Below, one piece after another: positions 36,646-48,640 of a DNA stretch of 64,000 bases. The DNA lies in the NCBI RefSeq assembly GCF_030247195.1, contig NC_080671.1:65285412-65349411 (forward strand). The letters run 5' to 3'. Made by a program: the position numbers and the translations under genes. Each line of letters opens with the position of its first letter. Position 1 is the first letter of the stretch. A model generated the notes under the pieces. It searched no databases, was not told the DNA's origin, and saw only the letters and a list, made by a program, of their open reading frames with translations. This stretch comes from Topomyia yanbarensis (taxonomy: Eukaryota > Arthropoda > Insecta > Diptera > Culicidae).

Positions 36646-39600
36646 ACAAAAAGCCTTAAAATGTGTACTATTTAAACCCAAAAATGAAGTTCTTGATAAT
36701 TTCTAATCTGAAATTGTTTGAATTGATTGATGGCCGAATAAAAATTAAATTTAAAATTAAGCCACAATTTCGTAACTGGGATCGATTTCCAAAGTTTAGA
36801 TTTACGTCTAGGCCGAGCTTCTTATGTCTGCTAAAGCATTTTCAATGCTAAAGAAACACATAACAAATTCGACGAAAGTGGATGTAGGTTTAGTAAATAG
36901 CCTAGAGTCTGTGCTAAAATATCCTTCACATAAATCCAGCAAATTCACATAACCCTAAGGCATACTATTTCAGGATAAATTGCGTTGGCATTCTGCGATG
37001 AGCTCAACGAATGACAGCTCGGAGAATTGCGATCCCAGAATTACCAACTGGTGCGAGCCATTCATCTTTGTTTTAATGCGACCAAAACTGCGAATTGAGC
37101 CATGGTTACAGGCGTCCCACATAGAAACTTACTCCGCACACACCCATTCGCGTATCCACTCGTGCTTCATTTGTATTCATTAATTTGATCATTATCTTGC
37201 TGCCACACACTAATAACAGTACGATGATGCGCCGTTATCAGACACTATCCTTTGTCAAAATCCGTCCAATCTGCCGCGTCCAGCGGCAGTGGCTTCATTT
37301 TACTTCATGGAGCTCATTTAACCCGGCCAATATGAAGCTTAATCATCTACGATCATTATTCTCCATCATTTACTATTCACACCATTAAATGTAATGATTT
37401 ACTTGCCCTGATGGAAAGCGATGAGCAGCCGGCACTAGTCTCGCTTGAGAAGCACTCCAGGGCTCACTCTGTACGCCGTTCCTGCTACAATTGGTTAACC
37501 ATTGTGTGTCAGGTTATTTATGGTTTCTTACTTACGCACACAAACTAGCACATCGGCAGCTGGCGGCGGAAGATCGGAAGTAAACCTCGCACTTGGTAAC
37601 TACATACCTACTATTTGCCGAGCAGCCCTCGTCCTCTTCTGCATGTCATCATCGCATTCAGCCCGCCGTACTCGTTCAGGACTTTGGGCATCGTGATGCA
37701 TGAATGCCGATGTGGAAAATTGCATCCTCATCGTCAGCTCGTTCATTTTGTCGTCATTAATTTTCCGGTGCTCTGATTGCAAGTCACTGTTTTAATTGAA
37801 AACAAAAAAGCTCTGAGCTATTCACGCCAGAACTGGCACAGGTATCGGAATTGCAAAATCTGATTACCGTATTAAGTGTGGGGAAAATTATTTTTCACGC
37901 AGCAGAGCGTCTGCTGCTGCATGTGGACAACTGATAATTACATTACGACATATTTTGATAGCATCCGATGTAAGCGGCGTGGTTTACGGTAGTAGCGGAA
38001 AGTGACATTCACATTCTAGGTCCAATTAAATTTCAGTAATAATAAATAAAATGAAAATGCGCTTTGTTCCAATTGACATCCAGAAAGGCGCCACTAATTA
38101 GCTATTTTATATATCACATATAATGCTGTTGACCCTACGATGGACAGAACTGTTCATTAAGTATATTGAACAAGCCGAAGGGCCACTTGCTAAAATAATT
38201 TCTTCGTTCTCACAAGTCACAAGTCAAAAATCAGCCAATAAATCACTTTCCTCTTTAGCCTTTTCAGAGAAAAATTTCAACTTAATTTGACACATCATTT
38301 ATTTTCGGTACATTGCTCGGTCCTACCCGTCCAAGGTCACGGTAGCAGTTTCTATTCTATTCTTTTCAATGCCGAAGTTACATTCAAATGAAGCCCTCAT
38401 GCTGCCATCTTATGAGAATTCATAAATTACGTAACGTAGCATTCATAAATTACTTATGAGCATTTATAATTATGTGAGAGGGGCTAGAACGTTACGTAAC
38501 ATGTTTCTACAAAAAAAAAATTTTTTTTGGAGATATTTTTACGTGCTAGGAAAGGGAGTGATAAAGAAATTGGCGACAATTTGTTACACAGGGCGAGGTG
38601 CGTGCCAATTTTGGCCAATTTTTACTTTACGAATTGATCAATGGTGTCTGATGATTTTATGCTGTTGAAATTCAAACTTACCCGCCATCTCGCATCGAAA
38701 TCATATTGATTCCGGAAAATAGGAAAGAATGAAAATTTCTCAACTTTGCAATATCTGGTAGCAATGAAAACAACTTATCACTCGAAATCTGACGTTCTGA
38801 TGAAACGATAAGTCGTATTCACTGACTGCCAGCGATTGCAATGCCGAGAAATATCCATTCGTACATCCCATGTTCACAGTCGAAAAGTTTACGAATTTTA
38901 CAAAGAAGTACAAAAAAGTGTAAGCTGAAAGTTTAATCCGAATTTGATTCCTTCTACTTGGCAGGCAGACAGACATATAGAATGACTGACAGAGACCGAA
39001 GGAAAAGAGTGGCATAATACCAACAGCGAACTAACTGCTCAGTACTCGGGGCAAACGTCGAACTTCTCGAGCTGCAAATTGCTTTCAGTCTTTACACACA
39101 ATTAAAGTCAGCAAATAGCGATGGGCGAGATAGGTTGGGTAATACAAAGCGTGGATTAAAGGAAAAATAAGGGTTCTCGAATTTGAGTGATGTAACCCGG
39201 TAGCTTATCTTATCAGTTAGGCAGTAGGCTAGGTATAATTGGGTTGATTTATTCACAAAGATCCAGTTGCAAGAAGAGTGTTTTGTTATTTCGGGAAAAA
39301 CTTCGCATTCAGGGTTGCATTAAAAATAACCAATTCTTAAATGGATGGGAAAAGATGATAAGAGATATCAAAACAAAACAAATGTTCAACGATTCCTGTC
39401 TTAAGTCTTGATTTCAAAAAGAACGACTCCACTCCTTTCCGACAGCCTTACGGCAGTTGGCCGAAACTTTGACCATAGTCATTAGGGTAATGCAAAAAAA
39501 ACACGCATTTTGCATTTCTCAAAATCTTCCCTTCAACAATGTGACGAATGTCAAAACTCAGATGCCAAATTTTAAATCATTTGGACAATTTTAAACCTTC

Positions 39601-40204
39601 GCTCACTTCTGTTAAAACTTTACCGTTGGCACTATAGGAAAAAATGAGGAAAATGCATTAAATTCTTGAACGTTTGAAGTAGATCTCGGAAAATGTAGTT
39701 TATTTTAGTATTTGAAAAGGAATATGTTTATTTCTAATTTTCGATATACACCATACAGACGCCTTTGAAAACCATGTATTTCTTAATAACAACTGATATC
39801 TATGCTTGGATATGTTAAATTCGAACAATATGTTAGTTTCTTGAATAATACAGGAAGATAACATTTCTGGGACATATTTTCTACAAATCTCTCATTTCCT
39901 TAACAACATTCTTGCTCCAAATAGAACCGTGGTGAGGGTAGTCATAAATTTTGATAAAAGGTACCCAGACCCAACGAGAGAAGTGGAAGAAGCTGTCATG
40001 GGCCCGGATCCTTTTTTGAGGCCCGTATGTTCATCTGAATATAAAAATGGACGGATGCAGGTAGGAAATGAACTAGAAAATAATTAAGATCAAATATTCA
40101 TGAAATCACGAATATTTCATGAAACTATGTGTGCTTCTGTAAAACTAGTTTTCGCCAAAAATATTTTTTGATTCGAAGATGAGAAAAGCGTCTTTTGATA
40201 TTAT
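36646..40204. other. Long gene-free stretch, largely single-copy
   Basis: Nothing here matches the other repeats strongly. About 36,980-38,100 is less AT-rich, with short frames on both strands that carry no recognisable motif. Around 38,410-38,500 the sequence ataaattacgtaacg occurs twice in a form common to mosquito MITEs, but I could not find paired ends. No gene is supported. Confidence 0.4.
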
Positions 40205-40440
40205 ATGAATCATATTAGCCGTGGACAACATCATTGTGAGAAATTTGGAAAGTCAAATGAAATCAAAGGTAAAGCGAAAAAATGTCCTTTAAAATAGGCA
40301 GACAATCCACTTATTACTAATACTTCTTGAATAAAATATTGAAGTTCTTTATTCAATGTATAATGTAAAGAAAATCTGAATTTCCTTTTAGAGACTATAT
40401 ATGTTCTGGCCCAAAGAATGGAAAAAAAACTATTACGTAC
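40205..40440 (-). repeat. Diverged single copy of the palindrome-arm sequence
   Basis: Follows the order of 22,785-22,985: ggacaacatca, tcaaatgaaatcaaagg, aagcgaaaaaatgtcc, aaataggcaga, ttgaataaaatattgaa, and a terminal ttctggcccaaagaatggaa. The arm sequence is therefore itself part of a dispersed family, not a unique locus. Confidence 0.6.
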
Positions 40441-43400
40441 ATCTGAAGTACATTTCAATAATAGCGTTCTTGGCGATCTGAGAACTATAACTGAAAATAC
40501 AGATCTTGATAATACGCTACCTCAACGCGATTTTTCGATATCAACTTTTTCTGTAGGTGACCTCACAGTGAGCAACATATTTCGATTCACAATAGCTGGT
40601 GATTGAACAAACGACGACTGTCATTTCGGCTGTTACCGTGGATCAGCTGTATTAGTTATGGCGTCGTTCAGTACAGTATATTTAATCAACGTAAAAAAAT
40701 GCTACACGAGTTTTTTATTACATGAAAATTAATGCTGCCCACGTGTATTGTGTTGGTTATTCAATACTTTTAAGGTGTTGTTGAAGTAGATAATCGAGAA
40801 AAACATGTTCGAAAAAGAGAAGGAATAGGAATCCAACCGTTAACCGAAATGCACAACTTTAATTCCACACTCTGACGACGACGAGGACACCGAAAAATCA
40901 TTCGCAAGTACATAACCAGAGGCAGCCGCTGAAAAAACTTGTTTTTTCAACATTTCCTTCCACGGTTTCATGATTACCACATTTCTGTGGTGGCCAAAAA
41001 TAAAACTCAACCAAATGGTTTATCGTTCTAAAATTTCACAGTGTATGAAAAATTGCTTTCTCCAGCGACGTACGAAGGATTTTATTTTTTTATTCCAAAA
41101 AAAAACTTGCCTGCGTGAAAATGCTATGCAACATCTCCCTTTAGTAAAGAAAAATTTTGGTATTTTTACTTCACTAAGAAGTTAAATTGTATCAATAATG
41201 TGAATGATGTCAAGGATGTCATATTGGTTACAGATTTCTAAAAAAAATATTTATTTTGCGTCAATTCTGTCAACAGTCCAACGCACTATCGGAAGCTGAC
41301 TAACAATATGTTGTCCCACATTCTTGCTCAAAAAGTTTTTCGGAATGAATGGGAAGGGTGGTTGCTCTAATCTTCCGACCATCACATCAAATTATTTGGT
41401 ATGCTTAGTATGTATAACAAACAAAACGATGCGACAAAAGGTACTAAAAGTGCACTAAAATCCTGTCAATCCTATTTTTAATTGAATTGTCTACTCTAAA
41501 GATATCATTAAGAGTCCGCTCACAAATGACGTCGCGTATTGACAGTTGGGGAAGAGTGTGACGTTACATGAATTACCGAGATAAAGTATAAAAATGAACT
41601 TAAGACGTACTAATATAGCGGGAATAATAAATCCAACAATAGTTTGCAATGCTTAGCGGAGAAGTGTATTTTAGACTATTTTTTCTTATCTGCGAAACTA
41701 TGGTTTATGAATGGTCCACAAACAAAAAATATTCCATAACGAATATCACGTAACATCGATTACAGAGCAGTGGAACTAAGGCCAAGTTCCCTGTGGATCG
41801 TGCAAAACTGAGAAGCAACATCAATTTAGGCACAGAGAACAGATATCCAACTAAAGCGTAAAAGTTGAGTAAAAATTTTCATTTTTGGTCAAACAAATAC
41901 CGAACAGTTCTGATTTAGCACCAAATGACTTTTTTTATACGTTTACATCAAGGATAAACCGCGTGGTAAACAATTTTCAACGTTAGAATAATATTCGAAT
42001 CTGTAAAAACCGCATGGAATTGTGTATAACTATTAAGGGAGAATGCTTTATAAAACAATCGATGATAAATGATTATGTTTTCATATTTAGGCTCAATGTT
42101 GTTGTTTATTTCAGCTTTGACCTCAAAAGGCCCTCCGGTAGTAACTGCAAATAGGGTAACGAGCCTATTTTGGTCTCATTCTGGAGTGCGTCGTATTATT
42201 TCGTTAATTACTACAATCGAAGAAATGCGTATAAATGTGGCATCTTTCGTAAGAATTTGTATAATAGTAAAAATGTCATGACCTACAAAATTTTAAAACA
42301 GACAAAAACGAATAGCAAACATAATTTTTTGAAGAGCACAGCTACTTAGAGACTAACGATGAAGTAATTAAACTAAACTAAACGATAAAACAAAACATAT
42401 TTCTGAAAAATGTTTAATTGCAACCGTAAACCCAGATTTCCGGAAGTATAGTGACAATCTTAAAAAACCTGATTTGATAACAAAAGCGGATGGCAGCCAC
42501 CCTCGTTACACACCATTTAAGGCAACAGAGGCACATAAACAAAAATTGTCAATTTCATTCAAATACCGCTAGACGAGTATTTTAAGTGTCACTATCCAGG
42601 AGTGCCTTACTAAAACATAGAAAACAAAACCGGACGAACGATCCCTAGCCGTCTGGCTCGGAGCCTTGGAAAGCAAAAACTGAAAAGTAATTTCTCCTTG
42701 GATCATAAATCATCTACCGGGGGAGGAAGAGAAAATTAGCTGGACCGCTAGTTCCTCGCTTTTCCAGCAATTATTTACATTTCTCTAGATCGATAGCACG
42801 TCGCCCGACTGCGACGGCGACGTCGTCTGTACTTAGAAGTAGGTGATGCGGCTTTGGCGACAACTCAGCCAGGCAGACCGATTTGTGGAAACTGGAAACG
42901 AAACCAGACGATGCGTATCTGCCGTGTCTCATCATGCGTGATGGAAGACGACGACATCCCGCTGCTGGTAGAGTATGGGGTGTGGAGACAGTGAACGCCT
43001 AAGGATGGCACCAGTTAGCAGATTTGACTATCCGGTGGATTATGTATTTTTCTCGACTGAGTTGAGTTTCGTGTTGACAACATCAATTGAAAATTTGGTT
43101 GTTGTTGGAAATAGTATAATTTGGCGCGTCTTTTTGTTTGTATTAGCAAAATGACCAAGATCATATGATCAAGAACTGTTAAATTATTGAATAAATAAAA
43201 TAATTAATTGTATAATTATTTAAATAATTAATTAAATATATAAATAAATTATTAAATATATAAATAAATATAAAAAATGTTTCATCAAATTTAAACATTT
43301 TCGAAAAATCAAAGATTTTCATCAATACCCCCTTCACATCCAATTTCTGGCTAAATGAGAATTAAGTCAGCCATCTTAAAGAAACAAGTGTGATGGTGAA

Positions 43401-43494
43401 TTTAATTTCGTAACTTGGCCACTTACTCGGAATTTCCGGAATTCTCATCGATTGTAATTGTGGTCAAAAATACTTCGATTTTATTTTAGTGATC
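40441..43494. other. Long gene-free stretch
   Basis: No gene supported. About 42,600-43,020 is GC-richer with cgacggcgacgtcgtc-like sequence and could be a promoter or untranslated exon, but there is no clear core promoter. An AT-only tandem patch (aaataattaattaaatatat) is at about 43,190-43,275. Confidence 0.4.
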
Positions 43495-43700
43495 TGTAGG
43501 AGTGACCGGGGCTAGTCGGTGGTGTTTTCAGTTTTTATTTTAAACCGCTTTGATTTACGTAGACCGTGCACAATACAACACGTTGCATAAAGGGGCAGAC
43601 TGTTGGCAACATCTCTGGAGTTGATCAAAATATTTCTGTTTGTTTTCATAGAAAAAATAAATTGTTGAGGAAAACCCGCCAACTTACTCCAGCCCCGGGG
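43495..43700. mobile_element. Short MITE related to 2,165-2,990
   Basis: Left side gtgaccggggctagtcgg and the inverted right side ccccggggctggagtaagtt share the CCGGGGCT end. The block ttaaaccgctttgatttacg...gcagactgttggcaacatctc parallels 2,206-2,270. It is an internally deleted relative of that element. Confidence 0.65.
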
Positions 43701-44149
43701 TAAGTTATTATATTTATGTATTAATATGAATTTAGGGGCAACCTGCTTCCCTCTCATATTAGTAATGGAAAAGGTAGGAACTCGGAAACATATTGTATAA
43801 TTGACATTATTGTTGGCTGGTTGATCATTGTGACGAATATGGAGACTTGGTTGTAGTGGTTTCCAGTCCGTAATCGCCGAGGCGATGTGAGGGTCGATAT
43901 TTCGGATAATTATTGGCACTCTGATGCTGTCATGATGTTCTCTATATCATCTGCTTGGGAGATATGTCATGACGTTCTGGTTGAACGGTTATCAAGGAAA
44001 GGTACTCATGGTAGACTCGTGAAGCGGTACCATATCGTTGCTACAGGATAAGTTTGAGATGGTTCTACTGTAAATAAAAGACAGGGAAATGTACTAAACT
44101 TGGACTTCAATAGATTTCAAAATGAGATAAATAAGAAAAATGCAGGGCT
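43701..44149. other. Nothing recognised
   Basis: A minus-strand frame at 43,512-43,919 runs across the MITE and its flank and is not a credible gene. Confidence 0.5.
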
Positions 44150-46140
44150 GATAACGGCTTGCCACACAGGACATCTCGGACTGGAACAAAAAGAGATCTA
44201 CCTCGGGCCGAAAGGAATTATTTAGTTAGGACCTGGCAACATACAGCCCTGCGCACAGCCAAACAACATGCTCGATGACGTGGGTGCCTCGCAAATGCAA
44301 TGATTACTCTCAGCAGGTCCTTTACGACGGAGACGCACATCAAGCGTGTAATGTTTGGAGTCTTGATATCGTACAAATAAAGTTACGGCTCGCAACCAAG
44401 CCCTTGAACCATCGATATCTTCGGGATAATTGAATGGCGCCACCGTCTCAGATGCCCATTGCTTCATGAAGTTAACTATCTACCGAGCGTCCTCTGACGA
44501 GAGATACTGGAAAATTCATTGAAGCTAATTGGTCTTTCGTAAATGTCGACTTCTAATGCGCCCGCCTTCTCATTGCCCGCAAAAGAGCAGTGTGACGGGA
44601 GGTAATCTGGTAGGATTTTTCAGATAGAGCACTCAGATATTTCCGCATCTTCCTCAGGAAATACGGTGAATGCTTTCCAGGTTTCGCTGCACGAAGGGCC
44701 TCAATGGAGCTGACCTTTCCGAAACGATGAAATAATGGTCTTCGGGTAAGGTGATCCCGAGAGTATACTGAATGACCGCTAATTCTGTGACGTAAATTGA
44801 AGCAGGATCACTGAGTTTAAATGAGGTAGCAAAGTTTTCTTTGAGATATCGAAGCCTGTGGACCCGTCAGTGTAGAACATTTTGCCGCAGTCAACTAGAG
44901 AATATTTATTATAAAAATATCTTGCCCCACACCGTCATCGTCCAGCTGCCTTAGCGTGCATGAATTAACAAGACATTCATCAATATCATTCACGTAAAAA
45001 TGATAGAGAATGGGGCTTAGGCATAAGCCCTGAGTAAGGCCCACGTAACTAAATCGTGATGTCGTTAAATCACCATGCGATAAATGCATGTGTTTTTCAG
45101 ACAACAAGTTCAGCAAAAAGTTGTTTGAAATGGGTGAAGCTTTTCACATAGATAAAAACTGAATCAAAAGCCCCCTTAATATCCAAGAATACTGTTGAGA
45201 ACAGCGGTAGGCTATCGGTAGGAACACAGTTGAGAACAGCGGTAGACTATCATTCGTCCCTTTGCCTTTGGGGAAGCCAAATTGCGTATCTGACAGTAAT
45301 CCATTTGCTTCGACCCAATTGGCGTGGCGAAACAAGATCATTTTCTCGAACAACTTTCGGATACAGGACAGTATTGCAATCGGTCGATCCGAGTTGTGGT
45401 CGGAGGCTGGTTTTCTGGTTTTTTTTCACTTGTCTCCAATCGTGAGGGACAATGTTACCCTCAAGAAACTTTTTCAATGAATTCGTTTTCTGGCAGATTC
45501 TTCAACAAGTTGAATTTGATTCTGTCTGGCTCTGGGGCTTTATTGTTACATGATAGGTGAGTAAGTGTGAACTGCACCATCGAAAAAAGTGATTCGTTCA
45601 CGGTATAGTCAGGGAACGCGGCGCCGTTGATCTTCTATGCCGGGTTGAGATCCGGACAAACCTTCTTGGCGAAACCGAATATCCAACGGTTTGAATATTC
45701 CACGCACTCGTTAGAGTGCTAATCGACGCTTCTCTTGTTAACCCGTCGATGAACCGGCACCAATGACTTCGTTTCCTGGCTTGCGACAAGATCTTTTCAT
45801 TCGCATTTTGAATATTGCATACTGTCGATGGCTAGCGACTGACCCGTCGTTCCGCCGCGTATGAAGCCCGGCGGCTTTCTCCACGTAAACGTCTGAGCAC
45901 TCTTTGTCCCACCACGAGTTGGGTGAACGTTTTTGGGTGTTCATGTCGGGTATTCGACTGAGCTATAATCACGGTCCGAAAATTGAGATGGACAAAAACT
46001 TGTACTCTTGCTCCGGGGGAAGTACCTGTATCGAGTCGATAGTTTTGATTATCGTAGCAGCGTAGCTCTTCCACCGCCGGGGTATTCTAATTCGTTGTAG
46101 TGTAAATTCACCGTCGGATAATATCAGAGTAGATCTCGAT
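44150..46140 (-). mobile_element. I-clade LINE remnant: endonuclease end, RT, RNase H, C-terminal Cys/His
   Basis: Read on the minus strand in overlapping broken frames. About 45,740-46,075 carries the stretch after the endonuclease (SPNSWWDKECSDVYVEKAA). 45,600-45,790 holds the linker GLTREASISTL. 45,250-45,480 and 45,144-45,353 hold RT blocks (GNIVPHDWRQVK; NGLLSDTQFGFPKGKGTND). 44,895-45,116 has GLTQGLCLSPILYHFYVNDI and LDDDGV in place of the catalytic FADD-type motif. 44,470-44,890 has RNase H remnants (FYTDGS; GNEKAGALEVDIYERP). 44,222-44,467 encodes the C-terminal Cys/His region (ESNHCICEA). Several frameshifts and stops make it dead; ORF1 is missing, so it is 5' truncated. Family assignment is from motif order. 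Confidence 0.85.
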
Positions 46141-46640
46141 AAAGCTCGAATTCGATTTCTGAAGTTTCATATACTTCCCGTTTAGAAAATGTTCGTTCCG
46201 GGATGTATGGGAATATTATATGTGACCACACAATTCAGACCATATCTCCGGAACCATATAACCGATCCGTACGACATTTAACAGGGGGCAGCTACAACCT
46301 GCGAGACATCCATGTGAATTTGTTAATTTTGCAACATGTCCCGCGGCTTCCGGAATTGTCTCTGGTGGAACTTACGTTGGCAATCAGTGACTTAGCCCTG
46401 CAAATCTATGCAGTTTGTTGTCATTTTAGTAGGTTTTCAACTTTTTGGAGATTATGAAGTTCTCGGTTTATATGGGGAATTCCTGTGACCGTACTAACCA
46501 ATCTGAGCCAAACTGGCAAATCGTCCCAGGACATCAAGAACCGCCGCCGTAGTTGTCCAATGTACTCAAAGAGACTTTGACTGATTACCAGTAATCTAGA
46601 CCTACTATTCAAGTACTTTTCAACCATTTTTAATAAGTTT
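46141..46640. repeat. Decayed gcctttctc-like repeat
   Basis: tgtatgggaatattatatgtgacc, accatatctccggaacc and similar blocks recur in shape at 13,860-13,935. Two partial copies seem to follow each other. Non-coding. Confidence 0.5.
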
Positions 46641-47314
46641 TGTCGTGACTAACGACTTACCTTTCAATATAGGGGCCGCTTTTCAAAATTTCGGAAGAAA
46701 AATGATGTAAGATTTTGAACGCTTATATCTTTTGTTGCACTGAATGGATTTAATCAATTTCTTCGGCATTTTGTCGAAAATATTTGTACCAATGTTGTAT
46801 TAAATTTTGGAATATGTAGGACATTCATTATCAACGGAAAAATAGTGTTTTGAAAAATCTTTCGAAAACGACTCGGAAAAGTGAAAATGTTCAGCCCATC
46901 CCGCACAGAGCCGTCAATATGGTGCAATAACCGAACAATAAAATAATGAAAAGTTTATATATAGGTCCACTACATGTTTGTTCCTATGATTATTCGTATT
47001 GGGTTGCTTGACGAGAGCAGTTGGTGAGGGAAAGCCGGTATATTAGTTTTGGTTATGCCATTAGAAGCCGGACAGAACGAAAAGGCTCATGTACGGCACG
47101 AGAACGAGCGATAATGCGATAGTAGTGCATATTAGCGAAAGCATTACGTACATTTTGAACCTTAATAACTTTTCTTCTACTAAACGGATTGCCAATCTTA
47201 TTTCATAAATCGGAAAGAAAACGTTCAACGCTTGCTACCGATACGTTGTTTGCTATATAAAATTTGTTTAAATAGTTCAAAAAAGACATTAAATGAGAAT
47301 CAATATTAATGATA
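46641..47314. other. Spacer upstream of the histone relic
   Basis: No gene. Given what follows, this could be a histone-cluster spacer, but nothing in the sequence proves it. Confidence 0.4.
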
Positions 47315-47319
47315 AAACC

Positions 47320-47327
47320 TATAAATA
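47320..47327 (+). promoter_or_regulatory. TATA box upstream of histone H1 relic
   Basis: TATAAATA followed by agggtgtcgcagc, with a possible start about 30 bp downstream. It lies only about 95 bp before the first H1-like codons, so the original coding start is missing. The box may belong to a deleted gene. Confidence 0.5.
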
Positions 47328-47414
47328 AGGGTGTCGCAGCTTTTCACAAAGCCAGACGTGTGTAAGACGCAGTGCACAACAGACGTGCGTGATCGTGAGA
47401 AGCTGCATCGGACG

Positions 47415-47630
47415 ACCAATCAAATCGGCTTCCACTGGAGAGAAGAAAAACGTTGGTGGAGTTGGTGGCGGTGAGAAAACCAAAAAGCCAAAGACTAAGA
47501 AACGCAGTCACTGAAAAGGCGGTAGTAACTGCCACTAAAAATGCCACCAAAACATCGAATATCGAAGGCTGCAGCGAACAAGCCAAAGAAGGCCGCCAAA
47601 CCTGCCAAGAAAGCTGCCCGAAGAAGATAA
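47415..47630 (+). pseudogene. Histone H1 pseudogene, C-terminal tail only
   Basis: H1 is the linker histone that binds DNA between nucleosomes through a Lys/Ala/Pro-rich tail. Here a frame starting at 47,415 reads SASTGEKKN then GGEKTKKPKTKKRSH before a stop. A second frame reads KAVVTATKNATK, and a third ends NKPKKAAKPAKKAARRR with TAA at 47,628-47,630, which is a typical H1 C-terminus. The globular domain and N-terminus are absent and there are at least two frame breaks. The intact histone 3' stem-loop at 47,661 confirms identity and orientation. Confidence 0.8.
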
Positions 47631-47660
47631 GTAAATTCACGCGTCTCTAATGTTGCCAAC

Positions 47661-47676
47661 AGTCCTTTTCAGGACT
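47661..47676 (+). promoter_or_regulatory. Canonical histone mRNA 3' stem-loop
   Basis: AGTCCT-TTTC-AGGACT: a 6-bp stem and 4-base TTTC loop, exactly the replication-dependent histone 3' processing signal bound by SLBP. It lies 31 bases after the H1 stop codon, the normal spacing. All six pairs are intact although the gene is dead. Confidence 0.9.
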
Positions 47677-48175
47677 AACAAAATACTTGTAAATAATTAG
47701 TGATGCTTATTTTCCGTTAGCGCTGTTAATTGTAGATGGATTTGTGTCATAGTTGTATGCAAACCGTCCTTAGGATGAATATATAATGGAAAAAGTATTT
47801 TATTAGGAAGTTCCTTTTATTAATTTGTATAATTAAAAATAATTATATAGGAAAATATTTTTCAAATGAATCTACAAACCCGAAGGTTTTAGCAAATCCT
47901 TCCAAGAAAATGAGTGAATGTGGCAACTCTACCACTAAGCGAAAGCTACACCAAAACGAATGATGAAAATATTTTCATTTATCGCACAAAAGGAGAGCCT
48001 TTCATCTGCATCGAAAAGTTAATAAATAGGAACGCCTTGATGCAAAGCGTGCTCATTCGGTGTGAGCTGCGAAAGGGGAATGAGCATATGTGTGTACGCA
48101 GTAAAAACAATCGTCGGCAAGGTTTGAATTGTTTCAAAAGATCCTCGTCTTGTATCAACCTAGTTATCTACAAAC

Positions 48176-48191
48176 CGTCCTTATTAGGACG
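48176..48191 (+). promoter_or_regulatory. Histone-like stem-loop, variant loop
   Basis: CGTCCT-TATT-AGGACG preceded by AAAC: a 6-bp stem and 4-base loop, the size of the histone 3' signal, but with TATT instead of a TTTC-type loop. The partner at 47,765-47,777 has decayed. Confidence 0.55.
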
Positions 48192-48604
48192 AATGCAAAA
48201 TGGAAAAAGAATTTTATTAGAATGTTTCTTTTGTTAACTAGTATTAAGTTTGCGCTTGTTAATTCTGTACTTTTACCAGTGAATCATAAAAAAATATTTT
48301 TCAAATTAATCTACAAACCCGAAGGTTTTTGCAAATCCTTCCAAGAAAATCAGTGAATGTGGCAACTCTACCACTAAGCGAAAGCTACACCAAAACGAAT
48401 GATGAAAATATTTTCATTTATCGCATAAAAGGAAAGCCTTTCATCTGCATCGAAAAGTTAATAAATAGGAACCGCTTGATGCAAAGCGTGCTCATTCGGT
48501 GTGAGCTGCGAAAGGGGAATGATCATTGTGTGTACGCAGTAAAAACAATCGTCGGCAAGGTTTTAATTGTTTCTCGTCTTGTATCAACATAGTTATATAC
48601 AAAC

Positions 48605-48620
48605 CGTCCTTATTAGGACG
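48605..48620 (+). promoter_or_regulatory. Histone-like stem-loop, variant loop, second copy
   Basis: Identical 16-mer and identical AAAC flank to 48,176, 429 bp further on. Confidence 0.55.
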
Positions 48621-48640
48621 AATGAAAAATGGAAAAAGAT

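Larger units (their letters stand above)
47755..48640 (+). repeat. Two-and-a-bit tandem units of about 420 bp with histone-like stem-loops
   Basis: Unit 1 (47,755-48,169) and unit 2 (48,170-48,596) are close direct repeats, followed by about 45 bp of a third. Each begins with an aaaccgtcct stem-loop, then tggaaaaag.attttatta, then ctacaaacccgaaggttt, gtggcaactctaccactaag, cgaaaagttaataaatagga (TATA-like) and gtacgcagtaaaaacaatcg. No conserved long frame is kept between units: the frame in unit 1 is altered by indels in unit 2. They look like histone-type promoter and 3' end modules without an ORF. A decayed histone H4 tail around gtgtacgcagtaaaa is possible but weak. Confidence 0.8.

Noticed and set aside
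43512..43919. 135-codon minus-strand frame
   Set aside because: Crosses a MITE and unrelated flank; chance frame.
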